64,000 nucleotides of DNA from JBCCDY01 sp039030555. GTDB taxonomy: Bacteria; Bacteroidota; Bacteroidia; Cytophagales; Cyclobacteriaceae. The translations under genes were made by a program, and so were the position numbers. This document shows, piece by piece, positions 7,263 through 16,602 of the stretch; position 1 is the stretch's first letter, and the number at the start of each line of letters is the position of its first letter. Location: NCBI GenBank assembly GCA_039030555.1, contig JBCCDY010000008.1:1-64000 (forward strand). Direction: 5' to 3'. The notes below the pieces were generated by a model. The model did no database searches, was not told the origin of the DNA, and was given only the letters and a program-made list of their open reading frames with translations.

Positions 7263-9516
7263 TCAAGCTGCCTCGCGACCGCCCGGTTGCCCGCCCGGAT
7301 GATCGCCATCCACACCGTTACCCAATGCCGCGGTACCGCTATCCGACGCATCAGCAGGCCCAGAACCACCTGATTCAGGCGGTCCAGAGGCGCCGTCAGC
7401 CGCGGTCTCGCCTCCATCCGCCGCGCGGGCCAGTCGGCATGCCTCGATCATCGACGCCGCGTTGACCGGCTTGACCAGATACTCGTTGCACCCGGCTTCC
7501 AGGCACCGCTCACGATCACCGGACATCGCGTGCGCAGTCACCGCGACGATCTGTCCCGTGTACCCCCCACTCCGGAGACGCCGCGTTGCGCCGTACCCAT
7601 CAAGCTCGGGCATCTGCATATCCATCTGGATCACATCGAACGGCTTTCCGCCCGCCTTCGCTCTCGTCGCGGCCTCAACCGCGAGCAACCCGTTCTCGAC
7701 CAAGACGTGCTCGGCACCCGCACGCTTCAAGTGCATCGCGATAAGTCGCTGGTTGTCGATCCCGTCCTCGGCAACGAGCACGCGATACCCGGCGAGCGGC
7801 GTAGCCGGCTTCTCCGTCCGCGCAGTTCCGGCCGCGACACCCGGTCGCCGCTCGACCGAAGCGGTGCCGGGTTCCAACACGCCGTCCGTGAGCGCGTCCA
7901 CCGTCGGAACACCGGTGCAGTCGCCGCACGCGATCCACGCCGTGAACGTTGTCCCGGCGCCGGGCACCGACGAGACCTCAATCGTGCCGCCCAGCATCTC
8001 CGCGAGCGACAGGCTGATCCGCAGACCGAGCCCCGTGCCTCCGAACCGGCGCGACATGGACCCGTCCGCCTGCGAGAACGCCCGAAAAAGCTTCTTCTGC
8101 TGCTCCTCGGTCATGCCGAGGCCCGTGTCGATGACATCGATGCGAAGCCGCGTCCGCGTCTCCGGTCCCTCGCACGACACGACAACCCTCACCGACCCCT
8201 CATCGGTGAACTTCACCGCGTTGCCCACGAGGTTGATCACGATCTGTCGCAGACGCGTCGGGTCTGTAACCACGCGTTCCGGCACCGGAGACTTCAGCTC
8301 CAGCCCGAACGCCACACCCTTCGCGAGGGATCGCGAGCGCATCAGATCGCACGCCTCCTTCACGACCCCGATGGGCGACGCGTCGATCATCTCAAGCGAC
8401 ATCCCGCCCGCCTCGATGCGCGACATATCCAGAATGTCGTTGATGATCTCGAGAAGGTGCTCGCCGTTCCGCCGGATCGTCCGGACCGCGTCCGCTCGTT
8501 CCCGCTCCGTCTGATCCGCCTCCGCGAGCGTGTCAGCAAAGCCCAGAATCGCCGTCATCGGCGTGCGGATCTCGTGGCTCATGTTCGCAAGGAAATCGCT
8601 CTTCGCGCGGTTCGCGTCCTCCGCCGCCCGCGTCATCTCGCGCAGCCTGAGGTGCGACCGCTTCTGCTCGGTGATGTTCTGCACCACGCCCACGAGCCCG
8701 GTCACGCCCGAGGTCGTTCCCCGCGACGTCCCGATAATCCGGAACCATGAATCACCCGCACCCTCCGTCAGAATGCGAACCTCTCGGTCGAAGGGCTCAC
8801 CCGTGCTCAGGCATGTCGTGAACGCGCTGCGCAAGTCCTCGCGGTCCCGTCTCGCAACAGACCCTAGGAAAGTCTCCAGCAGTGCCTGACCGGAAACATC
8901 GAACGGCAGCACGTCCTTGGCCTCGGTCGACCACGCGAGGCACCGCGTCGCAGGATCAAGCTCAAAGCCGCCAACACCCGCGAGCATGCTCGTCTCAGAA
9001 AGCACCATCGAAGTCCGCTCGATCGCCTCGCTCGCCGCTTGCTGATCCGTGATATCCAGCACCGCCCCCGTCAGCCGGACGCACACCCCGTCCACGACCT
9101 CGGGCTCGCCGAACACACGCACCCACATGTCCCGCCCCTTCGCGGACGTGACCTCGAGTTCAAGCTCGTACGACGCGTGATCCTGAATCGCCTGCGAGAT
9201 CGCTTCCCGCAGCACGCGCACCGACCAGGGCTTGTACATGTCGACCGCGGCCGTGTAGCTGGGCTCGAAATCGTCCGGAACCTCAAACAACTCCCGGAGC
9301 GAACTCGACCACATCACCTCGTTCGTCGCGAGGTCAAACGACCACCCACCGAACTTCGAGATGCGCCCCGCTTGATCGAGCAGCCGCTCCCGGTCCGCAA
9401 GCTCCCGCGCCGCGCGGTACTCACGATCGATGTTGACATGCGTCCCCAGCATCCGCACGGGCGCACCGCTCGCATCGTGCCGCACCACCCGGCCCGAGCT
9501 CCGGATCCACATGTAC
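7263..9516 (-). CDS. Multi-PAS hybrid histidine kinase, 5' end cut at the junction
   Basis: About 750 residues remain. Counting from the Met at 9512, the protein opens in the end of a PAS domain (WIRSSGRVVRHDASGAPVRM), followed by PAS domains at about 40-155 and 165-285. HisKA has phospho-acceptor His313 in MSHEIRTP; the HATPase domain shows the N-box INLVGNAVKF and GGTGLGL. A receiver domain covers about 575-695 with acceptor Asp631 in MDMQMPELDG. A Gly/Ser/Asp-rich tail ends the protein. It is a hybrid two-component kinase that autophosphorylates and passes phosphate to its own receiver. The first PAS half and everything upstream are missing; an in-frame stop appears immediately across the junction. 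It may not belong to the PspA operon, as 161 nt separate it from yjfI. Confidence 0.85.
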
Positions 9517-9522
9517 GAACTC
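9513..9522. other. Abrupt composition and taxon junction (probable chimera point)
   Basis: To the left the DNA is very GC-rich with Planctomycetota-like genes; to the right it is AT-rich with Bacteroidota genes. The change occurs between about 9513 and 9522. A PAS kinase gene on the minus strand and a gldH gene on the plus strand are both truncated here. No inverted repeat, target duplication, tRNA or recombinase is seen. Confidence 0.85.
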
Positions 9523-9982
9523 TACTATTCTAATTTTCTTAATACTGGCATCATGCCATCCAAATAGAGTATTTGATAAAAATATAGATGTGCCCTCTAC
9601 CGTATGGGAAAAGGAAAATATCTATGAATTAGAGTTTGACATCAGCGACCCCTCCCTTTCTTATAATATTTACTTCAACCTCAGAAATTCTGTTTCTTAC
9701 CCCTTTCAAAACCTGTATATGGAATTTGAAATGGAAAACGCTGAAGGTAATGTAATAAATAAAGAGCTGAAAAATTTCGAGTTGTTCGACCCTAAAACCG
9801 GAAAGCCTTATGGAGATGGATTGGGAGATTTATTTGATCATCGATTTTTACTACTGGAGTCATATCAGTTTGAAAAAGAAGGAACTTATACCATTCGTAT
9901 GGAACAGTTCATGAGGGTGGATAATCTTCCTTCTGTTGTATCGATTGGTGTTATGGTTGAGAAGGCGAGTTCGAAAGAATAA
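9518..9982 (+). CDS. gldH: Gliding motility lipoprotein GldH, 5' end truncated
   Basis: The reading frame is open from the junction: N-S-T-I-L-I-F-L-I-L-A-S-C-H, so a lipoprotein signal with lipobox Cys at 9554-9556 is present although its Met and first residues are lost. An in-frame GTG at 9590 is an internal valine, not the start. The mature part reads NRVFDKN, then VWEKENIYELEF, a central YNIYFNLRNSVSYPFQNLYME strand region and a closing YTIRMEQFMR, the pattern of GldH. GldH is an outer/periplasmic lipoprotein needed for Bacteroidota gliding and type IX secretion. About 154 residues are visible, close to full length (family about 160). The gldAFG operon lies 18 kb away on the same fragment. 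Confidence 0.82.
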   Translation, partial: NSTILIFLILASCHPNRVFDKNIDVPSTVWEKENIYELEFDISDPSLSYNIYFNLRNSVSYPFQNLYMEFEMENAEGNVINKELKNFELFDPKTGKPYGDGLGDLFDHRFLLLESYQFEKEGTYTIRMEQFMRVDNLPSVVSIGVMVEKASSKE

Positions 9983-10081
9983 CTCCGTTTTTACCTATTT
10001 CTTTTAGTTAGCAATTGAAAGAGATCGCTTAATCCTAGAAAGAGAAAAGTCACTAATCGTAAAAAGATGTTTAAAAAACAA

Positions 10082-10117
10082 ATGAGATGAAAAACCTTAA
10101 AAAATCTTTCATCTCAT
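10082..10117. repeat. 11-bp inverted repeat between convergent genes
   Basis: Perfect arms ATGAGATGAAA (10082-10092) and TTTCATCTCAT (10107-10117) flank a 14-nt A/T-rich loop. It sits between gldH (plus) and the lipoprotein gene (minus), where a bidirectional terminator would be expected. It lacks a proper T-run after either arm, so terminator function is only possible. Confidence 0.6.
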
Positions 10118-10125
10118 GGTAAGTG

Positions 10126-10156
10126 AGGCAATAGTTATTCAGTATAACTATTGCCT
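10126..10156. repeat. Perfect 13-bp inverted repeat spanning the stop codon of the lipoprotein gene
   Basis: Arms AGGCAATAGTTAT (10126-10138) and ATAACTATTGCCT (10144-10156) with loop TCAGT. The stop codon (10135-10137) and the last six codons of the minus-strand gene lie inside the hairpin. It may protect the mRNA 3' end or act with the neighbouring repeat at 10082 in termination. Confidence 0.75.
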
Positions 10157-11313
10157 GACTTGGAGATAAGAGCTAAACGATTTGCATCATCTAAAGTAGA
10201 TTCTGACACACCATTAAAAAATATAGTCTCGGAGTCACTCCCCCCCTGCCATAACGCTGTTCCATTCGGAGTTATAGTAAGTACAATATCTGCCGTACCG
10301 GTACCTTCAAACCAATCCAGTATCAGGCTATATTCGCCATCAATCAGATCACTATCAAAAACAATAGTTTCAGTACCATCAATATCTCCAGATGTAGAGA
10401 AATCAATCGATACATTATTGATATCAAGAAGAAATAAATCTAAGTCAACATCATTATTTGAACTAGTCCAAGTAATGGTGGCTGTAAGCGAAGCTTCCTC
10501 ACTAGCCGTATTGCTGAAATTAATAGTATGCATTAGTTCTTCATCGTTTGGATGAAGGACAACTCCAGATGCAAAATCTCCTGAGGTTTCGAATACTCTA
10601 GAAATCGAAAGTTGTGCTACTTCACCTAGTGGCATTTCCTCATAGAAAAAGTTTTCGCGTAACGTTAGAATACCAAAAGTTTCTCCAGCAGGGATGATTA
10701 CCTCGTCATCACGTTGATAAAGATAGTTTCTCTGAAGATCCATATCTGAATCTATAACCACCCGTATTTGTAAGTCTTCAGTATGTGGCCTCGAAAGATT
10801 TATAGCTACTTCTACATTTTGACCTTGCCTTACCGTAGTAGATTCTTGTGCAAATGTAACCAAGGCCACATCATCTGGAGATATCCGTAACTCATGTGTC
10901 TTTTGCTCACCCAATTCTCCTCCATCACTAACACTGATCAGTTCGATTACAAGTGATTCGCTTTCTATTTCCAATGTATTATCTTCTATTACAAGCATCT
11001 CTATATTAAATGCTGTTGCTCCAGGAGGAACAATAAAAGTTGTACTAGTTAGAGGTGTGACATCAGTAGGAAAATCAGCAGTACCTGATGCTTGGTAAGT
11101 CACAAAAACTTCTTTATCGCTAGCCCCCTCCAATAACAAAGGGATGAAAATAGAAGTAGCACTTTCAGAGACCTCCATCGATGGACTTTGGAAAGAAACC
11201 TTTACATTCTCTTCAACCGGAGGTAGCATATCTTCTTCCCCATCTCCACAATTAACTAAACAGAATAGAGCAAAAATTAGACATAAAGAAAATAGACATC
11301 TTAAGCTTTTCAT
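10135..11313 (-). CDS. Secreted lipoprotein with Calx-beta-like domains
   Basis: 392 residues from the ATG at 11313; an upstream ATG at 11355 would put 14 unneeded residues before a clean lipoprotein signal (MKSLRCLFSLCLIFALFCLVNC, Cys22 of this start). After an acidic linker come two beta-rich segments (about 35-140 and 140-245) that read like Calx-beta domains: VSESATSIFIPLLLEG and VRQGQNVEVAINLSRP, with ITISPDDVA-like ends. A C-terminal segment with NNDVDLDLFLLD and GEYSLILDWFEGTGTADIVLTI resembles a bacterial pre-peptidase/PPC-like beta domain. Such proteins are surface-exposed lipoproteins in Bacteroidota and may bind calcium. Substrate and partner are unknown. It is convergent with gldH. 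Confidence 0.75.
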   Translation of the reverse strand: MKSLRCLFSLCLIFALFCLVNCGDGEEDMLPPVEENVKVSFQSPSMEVSESATSIFIPLLLEGASDKEVFVTYQASGTADFPTDVTPLTSTTFIVPPGATAFNIEMLVIEDNTLEIESESLVIELISVSDGGELGEQKTHELRISPDDVALVTFAQESTTVRQGQNVEVAINLSRPHTEDLQIRVVIDSDMDLQRNYLYQRDDEVIIPAGETFGILTLRENFFYEEMPLGEVAQLSISRVFETSGDFASGVVLHPNDEELMHTINFSNTASEEASLTATITWTSSNNDVDLDLFLLDINNVSIDFSTSGDIDGTETIVFDSDLIDGEYSLILDWFEGTGTADIVLTITPNGTALWQGGSDSETIFFNGVSESTLDDANRLALISKSGNSYTE

Positions 11314-11473
11314 TGAATTTAAATTATAATTTAAAAATGCCGCAAATATATCCATAAGTCTAAAGACAAGCTTATGATCTTATACTAAAAAAGTATAGGT
11401 AGTATTTTTTTTGTCAAATAATCTGAAAAAACTTCTTAGAACGAGTAATTGGTGTAAACCTTTAATATGGGCA

Positions 11474-14400
11474 CTAGCCTTCTCCATCCACCTTTTCAAT
11501 ACACCTGTTCAGAAAACGGTCCATTCTCTCTTCTTCTGTTTTCCTATTGATCCAAAAGGTCCGGCTATTGAAGTGCTCAAAAACCCAGTTTTTATGCTTT
11601 AGAGTTAAAGGAGTGTATACATAAGGATCTTTTATCGTGATACTGCTGAAATACGTGTCATCATCCGTAAGGATTACACCGGCAAATTTTTCTTTGTACC
11701 GAATAGTTAAGTCCGAAAAAGGCAGCTCCCCTGTAAAAGTGGCAGCTTCAAATCGTTTACTTAAATCACTCAGTTTCGCACTTAATTTCACCAGGCCGGA
11801 AGGGTCTTTGGTTTGTAAAGTATTATTAATTCTTTGACCTTCAGAAATTGACTTGGCATATTCCAGATACTTCTTCAAAAGCTTTGGTCCAATATTTTTA
11901 GTGTCATCTACCCGAAGTTCAGAAGGCAATACAGATGATACTACAATCACTCTTTCTCGAGCCCTACTGACCGCTACGTTCAGTCTATTTTCTCCTCCTT
12001 CGGTATTTAGAGAGCCAAATTGCATTGTGAATCTTCCTTTTTCATCAGGCGCATATCCGATAGAAAAAATGATGATATCCTTTTCGTCACCCTGAACATT
12101 CTCAATATTTTTAATGATTAAACTCTCCGGAATCGGAATATTTTCTTCTGAGAAGACATCATCCAAAAGTTCCGCTACAGCATACTGTTGTTTGGCATTA
12201 AACGCTACAATACCAATTTCTTTGGCAGGCTCTTCCAGAGATATTTTTTTTACAAGTTTCGCAATGTATTCAGCTTCTTTTAAGTTTTGGTTCTGAGCCC
12301 AAACACCGTCAATTTTATGGTATTCGATTGGTGCAGAAGGATCATTTACATCCTCAAAATCCGGCAGCAGATTCAACCTGTTATCGTAGAAGTTGGTATT
12401 AGAAAAATGGATCAATTCTAATCGCTTGCTCCTGTAGTGTCCTTGTAAGTGAATGTTCGGTAAATATCTGGATGCTAAGTCCAATAAAGATTCAATTTCC
12501 AGTTCCGGAATGGATTCATCGGAATCTTCATTATCCCACCGCACACTGTAAAGATCATTAGGGCGAAGTTGCTTCTCATCACCAGCTATAATAACCTGCT
12601 TACCCCGATACATGGCGGGCAGACCTCTTTCTGTAAAACACTGTGAAGCTTCATCAAAAATAACCAGATCGAACATAGACTTCATAGGAAATACAGCAGA
12701 CACAGATTCGGGTGAAGCCATCCAGCATGGGATGAGATCAAATAACTCTTCACTAAACGTAGAAATAAGCTTTCTGACAGGCCATACTTTCCTTTTCTTA
12801 GTTACCTGATGTTGTAAATCCCGGTAGGTTACAAGATTATTCAACCGATTATATTCTACATTCTTATAGGTTTTCTCCCTATTCCTGAGCAGCACGAGTG
12901 ACTTACTTATTTTCTTTTTTTCCTCTACCGCATCCTTTAATTCCTGAATGGTTTTCTTTTGCTGTAAAGAAGAGACATTTCGAAGTACAGGATATTTCGA
13001 TTCAATATGTTCTACCCAGGAAAGTTTCAGGCTGTTTCGGAATAGGTCAATAACCTTTTGTGGGCTAGGTTTTTCTACTTTTTCGAAGATTTTATCAATA
13101 ATCTCCTGTTCGTGGGTAGCAAAGCTTTCTTTGATCTTGTCGAAATCACATAGACTGTCGAAATCCTTTTCTAAAGTATCTTTTAAGCGCTCTGTATTTG
13201 TTACATCGTCCAGAATAAAACTGATCTCCGAATTCGTCAGATACTTCGTCCAGTCTTTATACTTTTCCGAAACACCTGAAAAAACGCTTAATAATTCATT
13301 TACTGATATCGCGAAATCATTTTTATCAAGTTTATTTAAATTAAAGTATTCCTTTAGATTTCTGATTGAGCTATAAATTATTTTTGCATTTAAAGCCTTT
13401 TTCTGGTAAAAAAACCATGTTTGAAAATCTGCTTTATTTAAGGTATTCGGTAAGTCCGTAAGCCATTGTTTGTCTTTTAGCTTAGTCAGATAGTGCTCGA
13501 GGTTGAGCCTATTGTCAATTTTCTTGACCAGCGTATCGAAGCCGGCTTTATTGTTCTTCAATCCGTTAGCTACGATCACTCTGCTAACAAATATTTTATC
13601 CTTTGAAAAGAAACGCCATGTAAACCAGCTAAAGGGATTTTTCCTGGCATTCATTCCGCGTTGTAAGGCTTCCTGAAATCTGCCTAAGTCCTCTGCTTTC
13701 AGGGAATGCTCAGGCCCTACGCCCTTAAAACACTCATTTATGATCCGTTCTGTGTTGGCAAGCCATAAGAGGTCGGTTTCAGAATCACGAAAGCGGGCTA
13801 TAATTTTGAAAAACTCAAAAACCCGGTCGTCTTTAATTAGCTCTAAAAGCTCATCTATTTTTTCGTTCTTTTGATAGACCTCTTTGGCAGTTTCAAGATC
13901 AATTTCAGTATGAACGATCTCTTTTGTTTTCGTTCCAATATCCAGTTGGTATTGAAATACCTCATCAATATATTCTTTGATGATCTTAAAGTCACTTATA
14001 GAATAACCGCTAAATGATTTACGATTATTCCATGGATAATCAGGCCTGTCAAGTTTTCCGCTGTACTCAGTGAAAATTTCAAGCCTTCTCTGGAAATCCT
14101 CGCTCTCTGGAATTTTTAAAGCTCTGTATTGCTGTCTTAAATCCACAAAATCTTCCAATGGGCTACTGGATAGATAAAGTTCTTTCGCTGAAATACCTGC
14201 CTCTGATTCATCGAAGAGAGCGCTTTTGTACTCTTCCAGCTCTTCCGTAATCCTGTCAATAGATCTACTCAGGGCTAAAAATTTCCTTTCCAATTCAATA
14301 GCATCAAGGCTATTGTTTTTCATCCGGTATTCATAGAGTTTTTCAATCTGAGTAGCTATTTTCTCATAAATCCACTTTCTATCACTTTTGAAATCATGTA

Positions 14401-15517
14401 CAAGGGCAACGAAATCCGAAAACTCATTTTTATCCAGCCGATTGTAAACAACATCGAGTGCAGCCCTTTTTTGAGATACGACCAGAACATTTTTTCCATT
14501 AGCCAGGTAATCAGAAATGAGGTTGCAGATCAATTGAGATTTACCTGTGCCAGGGGGTCCCTGGATAACAATAGAATTACCTTCTTTAGCTGCTTTTAAA
14601 GCATTTTCCTGATACCCATCCAATCGATAAGGAGCATAGGTCTGCTCTTCTTTAACCTTATTCAGGTAGTTATGAAAGAAAGGACTAAATGGGGTCTCTT
14701 CGGGCGTATTTGTCTTAGATGCAAAAAACTCCTCAAGATCGGGAATAGTAGAATCTTCAAGTAAGCTTAGATAATCAGGAACTAAGTGCGAACCTGCTTG
14801 GGGAAATATACCCAAAACCGCTTCGGGTATAAGTTTGAGTTCTCCCAAGGCTGTTGCTGAAAGGTAATCGTCTTTTTTGAACTCTTTAAAATCGTTGAGT
14901 TTATCAATAAAGATTTCCTGGTTGAAATTCAGTTCTACAGGACTTTCTTTTAAAAGTTGGTACAGAATAGTTCGTATTATAGTACTGTCTTTTTCACTCC
15001 CGTCCAAAACCCACTCCAATAGCTCGTCTTCAATCTTTACCTGATTATAGTGGGCATAGGCCAGTAAAAAGGTTTTATTGAAGGTGATATTGACTTCTTT
15101 ACGTACTTCGAGATGCCAATGCTTTCCATCATTTTCTATAGCAACGGGAAAAAATAGTAACGGGCACCTTACGGGGTTTCCATCGGATAATTGTCCCCAA
15201 ACGAACGGCCACCCTACATATAAATCTTTCGAACCTCTTTCTTCATAAATGAATTTTTCAATCCGCTTTAAACGATGTAGTCTTTTCGTAATGGTGTTAA
15301 CCGTTTTATCGCGACTATCAGCTACCGCGGAAACTTTGATTTTCCCTTTTCCCGAAAGCAAATCTTCAATAATGGAAAAAGAGGGCTTGTTTTCAACAAA
15401 GTCAAAGTCATGGATATCGATATGCTGATCTGAGAGCAACCTCAGTAAAACAAGCGTTTTATTATTTGCAGACAGGTTGGTTAACCTTTTCAGGTACGTC
15501 TTTAGAATTTGCTGCAT
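11474..15517 (-). CDS. SF1 (DNA2/NAM7-type) helicase with possible Vsr-like C-terminus
   Basis: 1,347 residues, no signal. N-terminal about 300 residues resemble the DUF4011-type region of large helicases. Walker A is GPPGTGKS (320-327); a long helical/coiled insert covers about 400-900. Walker B LVIFDEASQ is near 955, with AGDEKQLRP just after; motif V QGDEKDIIIFS and motif VI RLNVAVSRARER follow. This is the AAA_11/AAA_12 superfamily I helicase class. The last about 65 residues (DDDTYFSS near 1282, LKHKNW, then FNSRTFWINRKTEEE) follow the pattern of Vsr-like PD-(D/E)XK domains, apparently with altered active residues. The architecture recalls the single-gene DUF4011-helicase-Vsr defence proteins. 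It stands alone between a lipoprotein gene and a ComEA-like gene; defence function is inference. Confidence 0.85.
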   Translation of the reverse strand: MQQILKTYLKRLTNLSANNKTLVLLRLLSDQHIDIHDFDFVENKPSFSIIEDLLSGKGKIKVSAVADSRDKTVNTITKRLHRLKRIEKFIYEERGSKDLYVGWPFVWGQLSDGNPVRCPLLFFPVAIENDGKHWHLEVRKEVNITFNKTFLLAYAHYNQVKIEDELLEWVLDGSEKDSTIIRTILYQLLKESPVELNFNQEIFIDKLNDFKEFKKDDYLSATALGELKLIPEAVLGIFPQAGSHLVPDYLSLLEDSTIPDLEEFFASKTNTPEETPFSPFFHNYLNKVKEEQTYAPYRLDGYQENALKAAKEGNSIVIQGPPGTGKSQLICNLISDYLANGKNVLVVSQKRAALDVVYNRLDKNEFSDFVALVHDFKSDRKWIYEKIATQIEKLYEYRMKNNSLDAIELERKFLALSRSIDRITEELEEYKSALFDESEAGISAKELYLSSSPLEDFVDLRQQYRALKIPESEDFQRRLEIFTEYSGKLDRPDYPWNNRKSFSGYSISDFKIIKEYIDEVFQYQLDIGTKTKEIVHTEIDLETAKEVYQKNEKIDELLELIKDDRVFEFFKIIARFRDSETDLLWLANTERIINECFKGVGPEHSLKAEDLGRFQEALQRGMNARKNPFSWFTWRFFSKDKIFVSRVIVANGLKNNKAGFDTLVKKIDNRLNLEHYLTKLKDKQWLTDLPNTLNKADFQTWFFYQKKALNAKIIYSSIRNLKEYFNLNKLDKNDFAISVNELLSVFSGVSEKYKDWTKYLTNSEISFILDDVTNTERLKDTLEKDFDSLCDFDKIKESFATHEQEIIDKIFEKVEKPSPQKVIDLFRNSLKLSWVEHIESKYPVLRNVSSLQQKKTIQELKDAVEEKKKISKSLVLLRNREKTYKNVEYNRLNNLVTYRDLQHQVTKKRKVWPVRKLISTFSEELFDLIPCWMASPESVSAVFPMKSMFDLVIFDEASQCFTERGLPAMYRGKQVIIAGDEKQLRPNDLYSVRWDNEDSDESIPELEIESLLDLASRYLPNIHLQGHYRSKRLELIHFSNTNFYDNRLNLLPDFEDVNDPSAPIEYHKIDGVWAQNQNLKEAEYIAKLVKKISLEEPAKEIGIVAFNAKQQYAVAELLDDVFSEENIPIPESLIIKNIENVQGDEKDIIIFSIGYAPDEKGRFTMQFGSLNTEGGENRLNVAVSRARERVIVVSSVLPSELRVDDTKNIGPKLLKKYLEYAKSISEGQRINNTLQTKDPSGLVKLSAKLSDLSKRFEAATFTGELPFSDLTIRYKEKFAGVILTDDDTYFSSITIKDPYVYTPLTLKHKNWVFEHFNSRTFWINRKTEEERMDRFLNRCIEKVDGEG

Positions 15518-15592
15518 TGTAACAATATACTACTTAGAAAGAATTATTTATTGGACTAGTCCCCAGATTAATAAAACCTTAACCGGTAGAAG

Positions 15593-16486
15593 TTAAGGTA
15601 TCTCGTTATTAAGGGTGATGTAGGGCTCGATTTTCTCCCATTCATCTTTTCCGTCGATTAACGGCTTAATCTCTTCTATATTTTCGAAGGAGCCGTCAAT
15701 TGTGCGTTTGGAAACAATTTTTCTTGCTGAAATTGAATTGATATAAGGATGATCCCTTAAACGCTCATATGAAGCGAAGTTCAAATTAATTTTGTTTATA
15801 GAATTACTATCTGATATGACTAATTGTGGAAAAATACTCTTTATGACCGCGGAATCGAGACCATAAACCTCATAGAGCTGATCGATACTATGATAACCCC
15901 CAAGCAAATTTCTATACTTTACAATCCTCGATGATAATACCGAACCAATACCTCTCAAATTCGTCCATTTGAGCGAGTCGGCCTTATTAATATCAAGTAT
16001 TGCACTTCTATTCGCTCTATTCTTATCAGGAGTACCTCTGTTAACAAGTGAATTGTCAATGAAAACGTAAGGGGCTATTCTTAAATAAGTAACTGAATCA
16101 AGTCCGTATAACTTAAGCAAGTCTTCTTTTTTGTAAAACTGACCTCCTGAATTCCTGTAGTTGATCAACGTTTCTGAAACCTTTTTCCTTATTCCAAGCT
16201 TGGCCATATCCGCCTGAGAAATCTTGTTCGGATCCCATACAAATAACTTTATTTCTGACTTCTTCGCATCAATAGGTTGAATGGATTGTTCTATTTCATT
16301 GATAAATTTTTGAAACTCCATTTCATCCTTTTCTGAAAGTACCCTTTCATTTTGACCTTCAAATAGGGGCTTTAGAACAGGAATAAGGTTTAGTATGATA
16401 CAGAGAAAAACAAGTACAAGGAAGCCTCTGGCTTCCGTTTTAGAAAACCCGAATACTCTATGTAAATACAGGGTGATTTTCTTCAC
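15593..16486 (-). CDS. Helix-hairpin-helix (ComEA-like) membrane-anchored protein
   Basis: 297 residues. One N-terminal membrane helix (about 20-40, GFLVLVFLCIILNLIPVL), then a linker and repeated helix-hairpin-helix units. Visible are ISQADMAKLGIRKKVSETLI (about 115-135) with KKEDLLKLYGL after it; INKADSLKWTNLRGIGSVLS (about 170-190) with SIDQLYEVYGL after it; and a last unit LNFASYERLRDHPYINSISA. Such proteins bind double-stranded DNA through the hairpins; ComEA serves in DNA uptake, but this three-unit form is common in Bacteroidota with no proven role. The 76-nt gap to the helicase gene, same strand, allows co-transcription. Confidence 0.85.
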   Translation of the reverse strand: MKKITLYLHRVFGFSKTEARGFLVLVFLCIILNLIPVLKPLFEGQNERVLSEKDEMEFQKFINEIEQSIQPIDAKKSEIKLFVWDPNKISQADMAKLGIRKKVSETLINYRNSGGQFYKKEDLLKLYGLDSVTYLRIAPYVFIDNSLVNRGTPDKNRANRSAILDINKADSLKWTNLRGIGSVLSSRIVKYRNLLGGYHSIDQLYEVYGLDSAVIKSIFPQLVISDSNSINKINLNFASYERLRDHPYINSISARKIVSKRTIDGSFENIEEIKPLIDGKDEWEKIEPYITLNNEIP

Positions 16487-16577
16487 TTCTAGATTGAAAA
16501 TAAATTAGAAAATTAAGATATGCAGTTATTCTGGATAAGAAAGAGCTTCGCAATTTTTTCATTTAGAACAGAAGTCG

Positions 16578-16585
16578 TATTTTTG
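16578..16585 (+). promoter_or_regulatory. Bacteroidota-type -7 element upstream of tRNA-His
   Basis: TATTTTTG matches the Bacteroidota TAnnTTTG core and lies 18 nt before the tRNA. No good TTG-type -33 element is visible about 20 nt further upstream, so the call is moderate. Confidence 0.4.
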
Positions 16586-16602
16586 CATTCCTTTTGGAAC
16601 AC

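Noticed and set aside
7530..8750. 406-codon plus-strand frame
   Set aside because: Antisense shadow of the kinase gene, which has all HisKA, HATPase and REC motifs.
9490..9540. Horizontal transfer island boundary
   Set aside because: No recombinase, repeat or tRNA at the boundary and two genes cut at once; an assembly chimera is simpler.
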